Origin: Euborellia annulipes | Lineage: Eukaryota > Arthropoda > Insecta > Dermaptera > Anisolabididae | NCBI GenBank assembly: GCA_023213315.1 | Contig: JAKCPI010021856.1 | Coordinates: forward strand, 45,001 to 109,000 | Direction of reading: 5' to 3' | DNA length: 64,000 nt | In this document: positions 11,501 through 23,500 of the stretch, one piece after another | Layout of the letters: each line of letters starts with the position of its first letter | Position numbering within the stretch: the first letter of the stretch is position 1 | Notes under the pieces: generated by a model | Databases searched by the model: none | What the model was told of the DNA's origin: nothing | The model's input: the letters and a program-made list of their open reading frames with translations, nothing else | Translations under genes and position numbers: made by a program

Positions 11501-14500
11501 TATTATATTTATTTAAGAATTTTTTCTTTATTAATTTATCCAACTTAATTGAAAAATAGACTTATATATTAGATATGTTTTCCTCAATTTAAAAATTTTA
11601 ATTAATAAATAAATATATTAAAAGATGGATTGGTAAAAATCTCATGAACCAGAAAGATACCGTTATCAGACAAGAAACATTTCATTGATATGATCTAAAT
11701 TATTATTATTATAATAATATAATTCGTTTTAAGATGAATATTTTCAAAATTAACTTAAAAAAAAATCTTGGTATGTTTATTAGACGTATTAAATTCATAA
11801 TGAAAAATATAAATATGATAAAAACCTGATTTGGTAAAGTGGGCCAAATTTAAAATAATTTACCGCTATTTAATTTTTTTTTCAATGTTTATACAAATAT
11901 TTTTTTCAAATATAAAACAAAATTTTGTTTATCATATTTCATGCTTCTAGTCACGCACACTCTCTATGGAAGAAAGATTTTTTTTTTTTTTTAAGTTTCA
12001 AGGAGCTTCATAATAGATTTTTCTGTGGGAACTTATTATCATGAATGAACCCCAAAGATAACTGTACAAAAGGTGTTTGGTTTACCTGCCCTCTTATACA
12101 GTTATTTTTTCTTACTATTATACACCTTTAATCTAGGGTTACCATATTTTTTCGAAGCCAAACGGGGACAAGCAGGGAATAAAATAAAAATCAATCTCAT
12201 TTATTAAATTTTTTTGTTACACTTTATTAATATTTGGCCATTACAAATTACTAATATTAATATTACTAAATAAGAAATTATATATATAATATAAAAGATA
12301 ATTATAATCATCACTTTTTGTAAGCGGTGGAGAAAATTCATACAATTTATTTATTAATTTATTTATTAATAGAGATTGTGGTCCAGGGGTTAGGGTACCC
12401 TGAGTACAAATTGGTGAATCCATGGTTCGACTCCCGGCGGCACCCTATCTTTTATAGGCTATTTGAATTAATATTTATTGTGTACACTATGAGGGGCAGC
12501 CTGTCCTATGTACAGTGAGGGACAATATTAAATCCCACCCATGCTTTTTTTTACTTGTGATTATTTCATTGTTTTTAAAAAAATATGATAAATTTTTTAT
12601 TGGAAACTTTCATGGTTCAAACTTGGAAAATTTCCAATAAAGATTTTCATTTTCCTTTATAAAAACAATGAAATAATCACATGTAGAAAACGCATGGGTG
12701 GGACTTAATATTGACCCTCACTGTACATTAAATAAATAAATAAATAAAATAGTAAGTTGTATTAATATTTCATTGAAAGCGGGACTTATGCTAACCTTAC
12801 TTAATCTAACTGCACATATCTAAGGCCAAATCTCGTTTTAAACTTATAAATTAAAAAATTAAGAGCAATCTCGCATTATATTGAATACTTATGGCTTATA
12901 TTAAAAAATTCATGAATATTTAAAATATTTATTTTTTCCCTAACATCGAGTGCTCATAGTTTTTTAAATTAACTTTAATTCTTATGATTAAATTTGATTT
13001 TAGAAGACAACGGAAGAAGATTCGGCTTCTGCCTCTACTTATTCCATCCCATCTGGATCTGAGGATATTTCTATTTCCTCGCCTCCACGAATTTTAAAAC
13101 AAAGAAAAAAAACTGCAATGGAAATCACAACTAACAAAATTCACAAGAGAGAACAAATCACAAAGGAATTCCAAGCTGTAAACCAAACAAAAAGGGATAT
13201 TCAGGTAAATTTAGAGTCATTTTAATAATTATTTTGGATTGTGATCTTAACCTCCACTCAGTAGCGTAACCAGGCGCATCAAGCCTTTGGCGCCCCTCTA
13301 TACCGACATAGGCGCCCTAAGGCATCTAAAATATAGCCCAGGGACGGTGATTTTATCATATTCTTTCCATAGATTGTCCAAAAACACCGATAGTTTTCTT
13401 TTAAATTATATTACAACTTAAAAAACGACGCCCTTGTTGAGCTTCGCCCCCCCCCCCCCCCCCTCCGCCCTCAAAGGCTAGTTACGCCGCTGCCTCCACT
13501 TACATTTTACTAATATATAAATATAATGTACCATCAAGAGAAAAGATATTGGACAACCCCCTCACTTCTACCTGAATTTAGAGCCTTTTGAGGTATGTAT
13601 ACAGGGCCGTAACTAGGCAGATGCAACAGATACACGGTGCACCTGTTGCATCTGCCTAGTTACGGCCCTGTATACCTACCTCAAAAGGCTCTAAATTCAG
13701 GTAGAAGTGAGGGGGTTGTCCAATATCTTTTCTCTTGATGGTATATATACCACGAAATATACGCTAATATATAGTACAGTACAATATATTTGTACGTAAA
13801 TAAATAAGAGAAAGTTTTAACAATGAAATAATCACATGAGAAAATTCATTCCATCGACTTAATATTGGTGCCCACTATGATCGAAATAAACATTGTACTG
13901 TACTTCAACTTTAGGTTACGGAGATCTCAATTTTTCCAAGTTTCTATCGTTTATTAAGAATTTAAAATAGTTTTGAAGAAATAAAGTGGCTGTTGTATTT
14001 AAACAATAGATAGAAAAGGAGCCCGCAGCCAGGCAATCAGTTCGTCCCCACGAAATAAAACTCTCTGCTAAGGACACAGTTTTGGTTTTAATGAAATAAA
14101 GCCATCCTCAGTCCAATAGTCGAGAGTATGAACTTGAATGACAGAGTATTGAGTGAAATAGTGGAGTTGTCAGTATTTGACTCAATGGTCTGTCTGAGGA
14201 TGGCCTTATTTCATTAAAACCGAAGCTGCACGCTCCTTTTCTATCCATTGTTTAATTTAAAATAGTGTTTGAAAATATAGTCCTTTGGGACACATGCATT
14301 TGGCCCGCTTCCGCAACTCTTCATCTCTTTTTTATTATTATTAATTTTTAAGAATGGCAAATTAATATAAATTTTGATTCAAAAGAAATTTTCAATTCTA
14401 AAACACTTAGAAAATATTAATATATTATCTAGACCTTTAAGTATTTTATTTTCCTTTCCAATAATAATTATTCATTATGTTTCGTATGTTATCGCTGATA

Positions 14501-17500
14501 AATTATCAGGTTAATTGAAATTATCTCTGAAAGAATTCTTGGATCTGACGAAGCTCAAAGATAATTAATATTCAACAATATGATTAAAATAAAATTTTTT
14601 ATAAATCATGAAAAAGCATCATTTAAAAAATTATAAATTTTATTCTATGATAACAATGGCTATCTTTAAAATTAACATTTTTGAGACTTTGGTATTGGGA
14701 TTAAATTTATAAACGTCTGAAATTGAAGCTTTTAGGGGCCATTCAAGTATTATGTAGGAGTACAAACAATGTTAATGGTGCTTGCAAAAAAAAAAGTCAA
14801 AATTTTCTTACAAAAGGCCAATCGCTTCAAAAAAATACATATGCTGAGGAAGGGACGTAAAGAAGGTTCCCTCTCAGCAGGGGCGTATATGGGTAATTCT
14901 TTTACAAACCGAACACTTTCTGACCGACATGTTTTTGATTTGGATGAAATTTTTTTTACGGGTTCTATAACGAAAAAAAGATAGCCATCCGCGAGGATTT
15001 TCTTTTTTCTTTAATATTTTGGGAAATATCGAGGGTCGAAAATGTGAAAATTTGATGATTTTCTGCTTAGACGCTCACTTTTAAAAATTCATAACTCTGC
15101 TTCTATTTGAGCTAGAAAAAAACTTTTTTTACCATTTTAAAGCTAAAAGAGTGAACTTTAAGAAAAAAATTGTTCCACCAAAATTTATTAAAGATTTCAC
15201 ATTGTTATCAACAATTGAAATCTTAAAATCGATTTTTAACAATGGGGCCCCAACTGTATTGCATTTTTATTATAATCATCGCATTCTACGTCGAATTTTA
15301 TACCGATAACGGTTTTTTAATCGATGGAGAATCAATTAGTACAATTGAAAAAAAATCCCGCCAAGTGCTCTCATGCGGTAAAATGACGTCATATCAAAAA
15401 TAAGAAAAAAAAGTCCGGAGGTATTGAACCACTCTTTCCAAAACTATATTTAGATTTAATGTAGCTTTTATGGTCAAGTAGCTATCCGTTGCACAAGTAG
15501 GGCTATTTTTCGATATTTTTTTGCCTAAAAAATGAGGTTTTTCGAGAAAAAAACTAATTTTGGAGTTTATTTCTCGGGATTTTTTTACTTATTCTATTAG
15601 AGGTTTTCTTTCTGCACCAAATGCCACCTCATTTAGTCTGATCTGATTAGCCGTTCGGAATCTACAGGGGTTTAAACTTTCAAATTAGAATTTACCGCAG
15701 CACGGTAAAATAAAATGGTAGGAAAAAATAAATGGTGAAATCTTTAGCTGAAAACTCATTCTTTCTAACCGTATATTTCCCATAATTATACCTCTTAAGA
15801 CAGAAGAGTTATTCAAGCCGATAAACTTTTTCGTCCAAAGATTTTTTTCTTGCCCTAGAGCATGAACGAAAAAGTTTTTTCTTAAAGTTCACTCTTTTAG
15901 CTTTAAAATGGTAAAAAAAGTTTTTTTCTAGCTCAAATAGAAGCAGAGTTATGAATTTTTAAAAGTGAGCGTCTAAGCAGAAAATCATCAAATTTTCACA
16001 TTTTCGACCCTCGATATTTCCCAAAATATTAAAGAAAAAGAAAATCCTCGCGGATGGCTATCTTTTTTTCGTTATAGAACCCGTAAAAAAAATTTCATCC
16101 AAATCAAAAACATGTCGGTCAGAAAGTGTTCGGTTTGTAAAAGAATCACCCATATAGAAATTTTTTTCGGGGGGGGGGGGGGCCCGAACTCAAAAATTTT
16201 TCTGAGGAATTTTTTGTTTTAAGAAACTAAATTGTTTTTCACACTACATTTTTTGCGGAACATTTTTTCTTTTGTGGAACCAAAGTTTTCCATCCTGCGG
16301 AAAAATTTGTTGTGCTGATGTCTGTATATCCCTATATATGTATATGTGTTTGGGAAATTTCGGGGGGGGCCCGGGCCCCCTCGCCCCCCCCCCCCCCTTA
16401 TATACGCCCCTGCCTCTCAGTGATGCATTCTTCGAAAGGAGCAGGCTACACGCCGGTGCTGAGGGAGTCCCTCCTCAACTAGGACATCCTCCCTAGATAA
16501 AAGGAACTGGGTGGAACCAGAAATAAGGATTAGTTCACTAGCTAGAGACGAAAGCAGGAGGAGGAGTTAGATATAGGAAATAATGTAACTTCACGGGGTG
16601 CCGGTAGATGGCTACGGCGGGTTTGAGGTGTGTGTACACGAAAGCACCTCGGGTAAATAAACTGGGATCCCGATAGGAATTTTAAATAATAATAATAATA
16701 ATCATGAATTTCTAATTGTTTCAAGTCTTTTAAGCAATAAAATTAAATTTCTCTAAATATCTTTTTCGGCCTTGAATTTCTTCTATGTCCTATTTATAAT
16801 TATCTTTTTCAGGAGACTGTAACTTTCAAGAAAAAACGTAAAAATATCCCATATGGAGATTCACATATTCCAGTTCGTGAGGAAAGATTTCCATCTGCAG
16901 CAAAATCTAATCCTCAACTTAGGAGACGTTCTTTAAGTCAAAACGTGACCGTGGTGCATATGACTGCGTCTCTACCAGAGGAAAAAAGCCAATCGGAAGA
17001 AGAAGAATTAGAAGAGATAAAAATGCAACGTCTTACTGTAAGGCGATTACCTTCTGTCTGTATTCGTCGAGATTTAGAGGTAACTAAAAATTTAAAAATT
17101 TAATAACAGCCTGAGAATTATAATAGAATTTTAAAAATCCTAATCTAATTATGTCAAATGTCTTCATCAAAATTCTCCATCTTGAATAGGTGTATTTAAT
17201 TAGATTTTTCCTCCCCCCACCCCTCTTTTTCTATTAGATTAAATAAAATTTAGAGTGTAAGAAAGAAAGTTTTTTTTAATTATCTTTGACCCTCTATAAA
17301 ATCTTATCTTCGTCTAGATAATCTACTAATATTAAAAAAAAACTTTCCATATTATAATTTCTTAATTATTTCTGATATTATATATGAACCGTGTTATTCA
17401 ATGGTGTGTCAAAGACCAAAAAATTCAAAATTGAGTTAAGCATGGAATATTGTTTCAAATGCTTTAATTAATAGTATTTTTTATGAAATATGTCCTAAAA

Positions 17501-20500
17501 AAATTTATTTTTAATGTAAAAGCATAAAATTATTTTTACAATATTTCAATGCAGGATTTTACATTTTTCAATAATGATTTATGTACTTAACATGTTGTTT
17601 CGTAATACTTAATTTGAAAAGAACAATTTTTCATTTATGCGTCAAGTGCAAGACATCGTAAACAACTATACGTTTGAGATATATTGTTGCGTTTATGCCC
17701 TAAGTATTTTCAATTTTGAACACCGGCATCGCTATTGTTTAGAGGTATTTAATATAAACTCAAGAAAATATTAATTTTATCTATTTCAAATTTATATATT
17801 CAATACACCATTACTATATTCCATTTGTTGAAATTTAATACAAGTATTTCATAACCTACAAAAATTATAATTCATTTTTTAATTTCTTTTAGCCTAATTC
17901 TATAATGTTTTCTATCTTTTTCTATGAACTATATATATATATATATATATTTTCCAATTAACAATAAATTAATATCGTTTAATTGAGTTTTAACCAGTGT
18001 GATTTTAACAACCAATAAAAAGTTATTTACCAAATAATATTATATATATTTTTTTCCCTTAAATAAACAAAAATCATTTTTTTTTTTGAAAAATGAGAAA
18101 ATTTTCTCTGAATTCGTAGACGTCAAAATTTAATTTTTTGATATTATTCCTGATAATGAAAATGAAGATGAGGATGAGGATCAGTGCGATTTCGAAAAGA
18201 CAACAAAATAAATAATATTAGGTTAGGTTAGGTTGAAGTCGCCGTAATATTAAGTCTATTTCATTATTATAACTTTGATTTACTGTTTCCAAGCTATTTA
18301 TTCAGAAATTAATTGATGAGAAAATTTTGATATCACTTTGTATTTAATTTTAAAATATTAATACTATTTAAAATTGATGAATGTGATTTTGATAAAAAGT
18401 TTCTATGCTACTAGCAGTGGCGTACCGAGGGGGGGGGGCGAGGGGGGCGGTCCGCCCCAGGCCCCGAGCCGGCATAGGCCCCCTTATATTTATAAAAAAA
18501 AAAAAAAAATTTAATGAAAATTTCCCTTTGAAAGGCCCCGGGGCCCTCAGGGCTCAAGTAAAAATGGGAAAATTTAGATAAAAAAAACAAAATTTATTGA
18601 AAATTTCTCTTTGAGAGGCCCCGGGGCCCAAGTAAAAACAAAATTTATTGAAAATTTCTCTTTGAGAGGCCCCGGGGCCCTTTGGGGCTCAAGTAAAAAC
18701 AAAATTTATTGAAAATTTCTCTTTGAGAGGCCCCGGGGCCCTCAGGGCTCAAGTAAAAACAAAATTTAATGAAAATTTCTCTTTGAGAGGCCCCGGGGCC
18801 CTCAGGGCTCAAGTAAAAACAAAATTTAATGAAAATTTCTCTTTGAGAGGCCCCGGGGCCCTTTGGGGCTCAAGTAAAAACAAAATTTATTGAAAATTTC
18901 TCTTTGAGAGGCCCCGGGGCCCTCAGGGCTCAAGTAAAAACAAAATTTATTGAAAATTTCTCTTTGAGAGGCCCCGGGGCCCTTTGGGGCTCAAGTAAAA
19001 ACAAAATTTATTGAAAATTTATCTTTGAGAGGCCCCGGGGCCCTCAGGGCTCAAGTAAAAACAAAATTTAATGAAAATTTCTCTTTGAGAGGCGCCGGGG
19101 CCCTTGGGGCTCAAGTAAAAATGGGAAAATTTAGAAAAAAAAAAGAAAATTTAATGAAAATTTCTCTTTGAGAGGCGCCGGGGCCCTTGGGGCTCAAGTA
19201 AAAATGGGAAAATTTAGATAAAAAAAAGAAAATTTAATGAAAATCTCTCTTTGAGAGGCGCCGGGGCCCTTGGGGCTCAAGTAAAAATGGGAAAAGTTAG
19301 AAAAAAAAAAAAGAAAATTTAATGAAAATTTCTCTTTGAGAGGCGCCGGGGCCCTTGGGGCTCAAGTAAAAATGGGAAAATTTAGATAAAAAAAAGAAAA
19401 TTTAATGAAAATTTCTCTTTGAGAGGCGCCGGGGCCCTTGGGGCTCAAGTAAAAATGGGAAAAGTTAGAAAAAAAAAAAGAAAATTTAATGAACATTTCT
19501 TTTTGAGAGGCCCCGGGGCCCTTGGGGCTCAAGTAAAAATGGGAAAATTTAGATAAAAAAAAGAAAATTTAATGAAAATACCCCTTGGGGTTCAGGGATA
19601 TACGGTATTTTAAAAATGTATTTGTGTATGGAGGAGAGGGATATTTAAAGATGACCCCCCCCAAAAAAAAAAAAAAAATTCAATATAAGGCCCCCTCTTC
19701 TAGTGCCGCCCCAGGCCCCCAACTGCCTCGGTACGCCTCTGGCTACTAGTATTAAATATAAAGAGACTTTGAAGCATTTTTGCAAATATAATTGGACTTA
19801 GAGAATTTTTCAATCATGGGTCAATGGACTTTGAAGCATTTTTTACAAATATATATCGCACATAGAGAATTTTGTAAAAATAATTTTTTATATTTTATTT
19901 TTTTCCTCTAAATTAGTCATATTTTTAGAGATAATTTATGAATATCTGCCATAATTACAGTATTTACTTGCACAATTGACAAAAAAAATGATATATAATC
20001 TAATAAAAACAATTTAAATCAGAAAAACTTTAATGTTGATTTTCTCAAAACTCGATATTTGGTCTTTGACACACCATTGAATAACAGGGTTCATATATAA
20101 TAGTTGCTAGGTGGTTTATATAATTAAATAAATTTTTAGCTAGTAAATTGTTTTTATAGGACTCTCGATTTAGCGAAATTTCATTTAAAATTTTGTTACT
20201 CACTGGTTCCCAACCGGTGTGTCGGGGCATCCAAGGGTGTCGTGAGATATTTAGGTAAAAAAAAAGTCTGAAAAATAAAGGCCAAATGATTTAAACGGAG
20301 TCGGCAAAAATTTTGTGTAGTAAGGGGAAAATGAACCTTTGCGGGGAAAAAAATTTTCTGGAGGGCGGCAAAAATTTCGTTCTAAAACGACTGTAACTTC
20401 TAAACCATAGTTTCTCAAACTTATTTTCCTCACCGCCCACTTTGAGAATATGTATTTTTCTAGAGCACTAGCCCCCCCCCCCCCTCATCTTATGAAAGAA

Positions 20501-23500
20501 GAATGTTTCAATGGGAGCAATTAAAACGCATACTTAGTTGTATTTAGGAAAAAGTTTTTAACATTCAAAAGACATACATTTATGACATAACTAATGAGAA
20601 GGTTAAATTTTATGCATTTTAAGGAATTTGTTAATATCAGGCTCGATTTTACCTAAAAACAACCTCAAGTTTAGTAACATGAAGCCGATTCCTCTTTTTA
20701 GTTACCAACATCGCGACAGTACTAAATCCACATGATAAAAATGAATACAATCACTAAAATTAAACTAATTAATTTTTATTTTACTTTAGTACGTGATTAG
20801 CGTGTATTTTTTTTTTGCCTTTTTTTTTAGACTATATTTTTTAATCTGCCCACGCGCCTTCTGCGCAATCCCCCCTAATTTTCTCTGGGTCTTCTACTCT
20901 CTCTCCCCCCCTAAAGTCCCAAATGCTCACAAGGAGGCGTTATCGCCCACTTTGAGAATCTATTTTCTAAACTCACAGACATGTTCTTTTTAAAGGTTGG
21001 TACTACTCACTTGGGTATGTCAACAATGTTGCCATCTATGTGTCAGACAGGGGACTTATTGAGTGACGTGTTATATACCGTACTGTACAATACTGTAGGA
21101 TATGGTAGGATTATCAACCTTATTAGGCTGATCGTACCCATCTACCGCATGAAGTTAGATGTTTTCCTATCTCTAACTATTCTTCCAACTACATTTTCTA
21201 GATAGCTTCTCCTAATCCTATTTCCTACATGTTCCTTTCATCCAACATAATTTATAATTTAGAAAAGGTCCTAATTTGAGGAAAGACTCTCTTAATACCT
21301 AAAAGTGAATTATTGAGAAGAAATTCTTTCTAGATGAAACATATTGTAGCTCCTTTATCAGTATATTTTAATCTATACCCCTATATTTGTTTGAGCTTTT
21401 AAATGATATATTTTTTTCTAATTTTTATAGATAACATTTATGAATAAAAGAAGATAAAATTCTCTATCAAATTTTTTAATTTTAATATCTTTTTTTTATC
21501 TTTATCATTGAATTCGAGACAAATGGTTTTAAATACGTAGCAATTTTTATCTTTTGAGTACTAATTATATTATTTGGACCCTGTTATATGCAATAGTGTT
21601 TCAAGCGCCAAAAAAAATTAAAAATTGAGTTAAGAATATTGTTTCAAATGCTATAAATAATAGTATTTTTTATGAAATATGTTCTAAAAAAATTTATATT
21701 ATTATATTATATATAATCCAATGAAAACAAAAAACTTTAATGTTAATCTCGGTAGCTGGCGCTTGACACACTAATTCGTAACAGGGTCCATTTATATAAA
21801 ATATTATTAAATTAATAATTTTCAGGGCCATTCTAATTATTGAAATTTTTATTTTTTATTTAATTAATCCTATTAGTTATTATATGGACCGTTTATTTTA
21901 AAAATGGTGCAAGTACATTTTAAAAAAATGAGATATCACATAATTTATGCTTAAATTAATGTAAATTTTTTATGTATAACTAGCTAGTGGTAAATTTCTT
22001 AAAAAATTCCCATGTTTTGTACAATTGAAAATTGGTCGGTAAATAGATTTTTTAATAAACAGATATGTTAACCTTTCATTTTCTCGAAACAATAGAAAAT
22101 GGACTTACACCACTTTCAAAATACACGGTCCATATCCATTTAACAACTATGCAACGTACACAATTTAAAAGACTGATGATGAGACAATAAAGTTTTCTCG
22201 AAACGTCTCGCTGAATTGTAAATAATCAGAGGCTTTTTAATTTTGGCTGCTCCTCCTCATTTTCTTTTATTATATCCTGGTTAGGAGTTCTTAAAAATAA
22301 TTAAATTTCAATATTTTATTTTTTCAGATGGTGCGAGGTCCGAGTGTTCGAATTCCGCCTAGTGGGACTGTCCAATCTTCCGCACCTCGGTCACCCTTTA
22401 CTTCAGTCGGCAATGCGGCTTTACGAACATTTGTACACCCTGATTGTTTAGCGCCTTGTGGGATATGCCGACGAACGCGTTCTGGAGTTAGCAAAGCTGT
22501 TCAGGTGATTATCAACATGTAATATTATAAAAACAAATAAAAAAAACTGCCGAAATAATATATATTTTCACACTATATAATAAAATTTGAGGGCTTTTTC
22601 TCCCGATTTTAAGACAAAAAGTCATTGTCACCAAGTTTGCTTTTGCGAATCAAAAATAACCCACACGTTTTGGGTTAAAGATTTGAGCCCCGAAACTCAC
22701 GAAAGTGATTTTTAGGACAAATAATTCCTCCATACACTTTCTTATTTTTTGTGTCGACATATATCTATCTCATTTTCGCTGATATATGATTAGAATTCAA
22801 GACGCACCTCTTGGCTTTTGAGATTATCAATATTGACATTTTCCACTAATTTTACCCTCTTGGTGAAATTTTATTTCATATTGTTATTTCTGTGTATTGT
22901 TAAATGTTCTTTTACCATGAATATAATGCGATTTTTATAATTTTGTTTGATAGGTCGCCGAAGAAACTCTTTCACAATATGACTATCGTTCTAAAACAGA
23001 AAAACGGATTCCCCGGACTAGATCAGTTCCAAAATCATATGAATGGCCTCAATCTCCTCATCCTCTTATAAAGGTAAGAATAAATTTAAATCTCTTTATA
23101 ATAATGATTTTTGTGACCTTTTTTTTGGTCTGTCTCTGTCTAAACAAAATATCTCGAGACGTCCCGCAACAGCTCAATTTTTTTTCTGTGTCTGTGTTAA
23201 TCGCTTAAAAATTATATTAATTTAAATAATTCATCAACATGATTTTTTGGATTTATGTTTCTTGAATAAATATCTTTCAAGGGATGTAAAGTTATTTAAT
23301 GCCCTCGGGCCTTAGGCTTTAAATTAAATAAAAAAGAAAAAATATCCTGAAACAAAAAATCTGGTGTAACCGGTTTTAACCGAACCACCCTCCCTTCCCC
23401 CATTTTTACCAAATTTAGGATTCTTCAATTTACCTAAATCTCAACTTTTTTTTTTTATTTATTCCAAAAAAGTTGTAATTTGTCAGGAACATTGCATTCA

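Larger units (their letters stand above)
14835..16690 (+). repeat. Retroposon-like repeat with (TAA)n tail, split by a hAT insertion
   Basis: The 14835-14877 and 16413-16690 segments together match, inverted, the sequence at about 27650-27995: GAAGGTTCCCTCT, CGAAAGGAG, CACGCCGGTGCTGAGGGAG, TAGATGGCTACGGC. The 14878-16412 interval interrupts it exactly at an 8-bp duplication. The 3' end is a TAA microsatellite, typical of retroposed elements. The family is unclassified. Confidence 0.55.
17388..20110. mobile_element. TIR transposon remnant (GAACC(G/C)TGTTAT family) interrupted by a hAT element
   Basis: The ends GAACCGTGTTATTCAATGGTGTGTCAAAG (17395) and the inverse CTTTGACACACCATTGAATAACAGGGTTC (20069-20097) form terminal inverted repeats. 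A related short copy is at 21574-21800. Inside, at about 18137-18208, an acidic stretch reading IIPDNENEDEDEDQCDFEKT then a stop resembles the C-terminal tail of a lost transposase. The hAT element at 18415-19741 is inserted within it. Confidence 0.55.

Noticed and set aside
18215..18240. GGTTAGGTTAGGTTG, three arthropod-type telomere units
   Set aside because: Only three units, within a transposon remnant. Too short to claim an interstitial telomere.
18505..19590. Regular repeats resembling a CRISPR array
   Set aside because: Units are contiguous without unique spacers, lie inside a hAT element of a eukaryotic genome, and vary gradually: a minisatellite.
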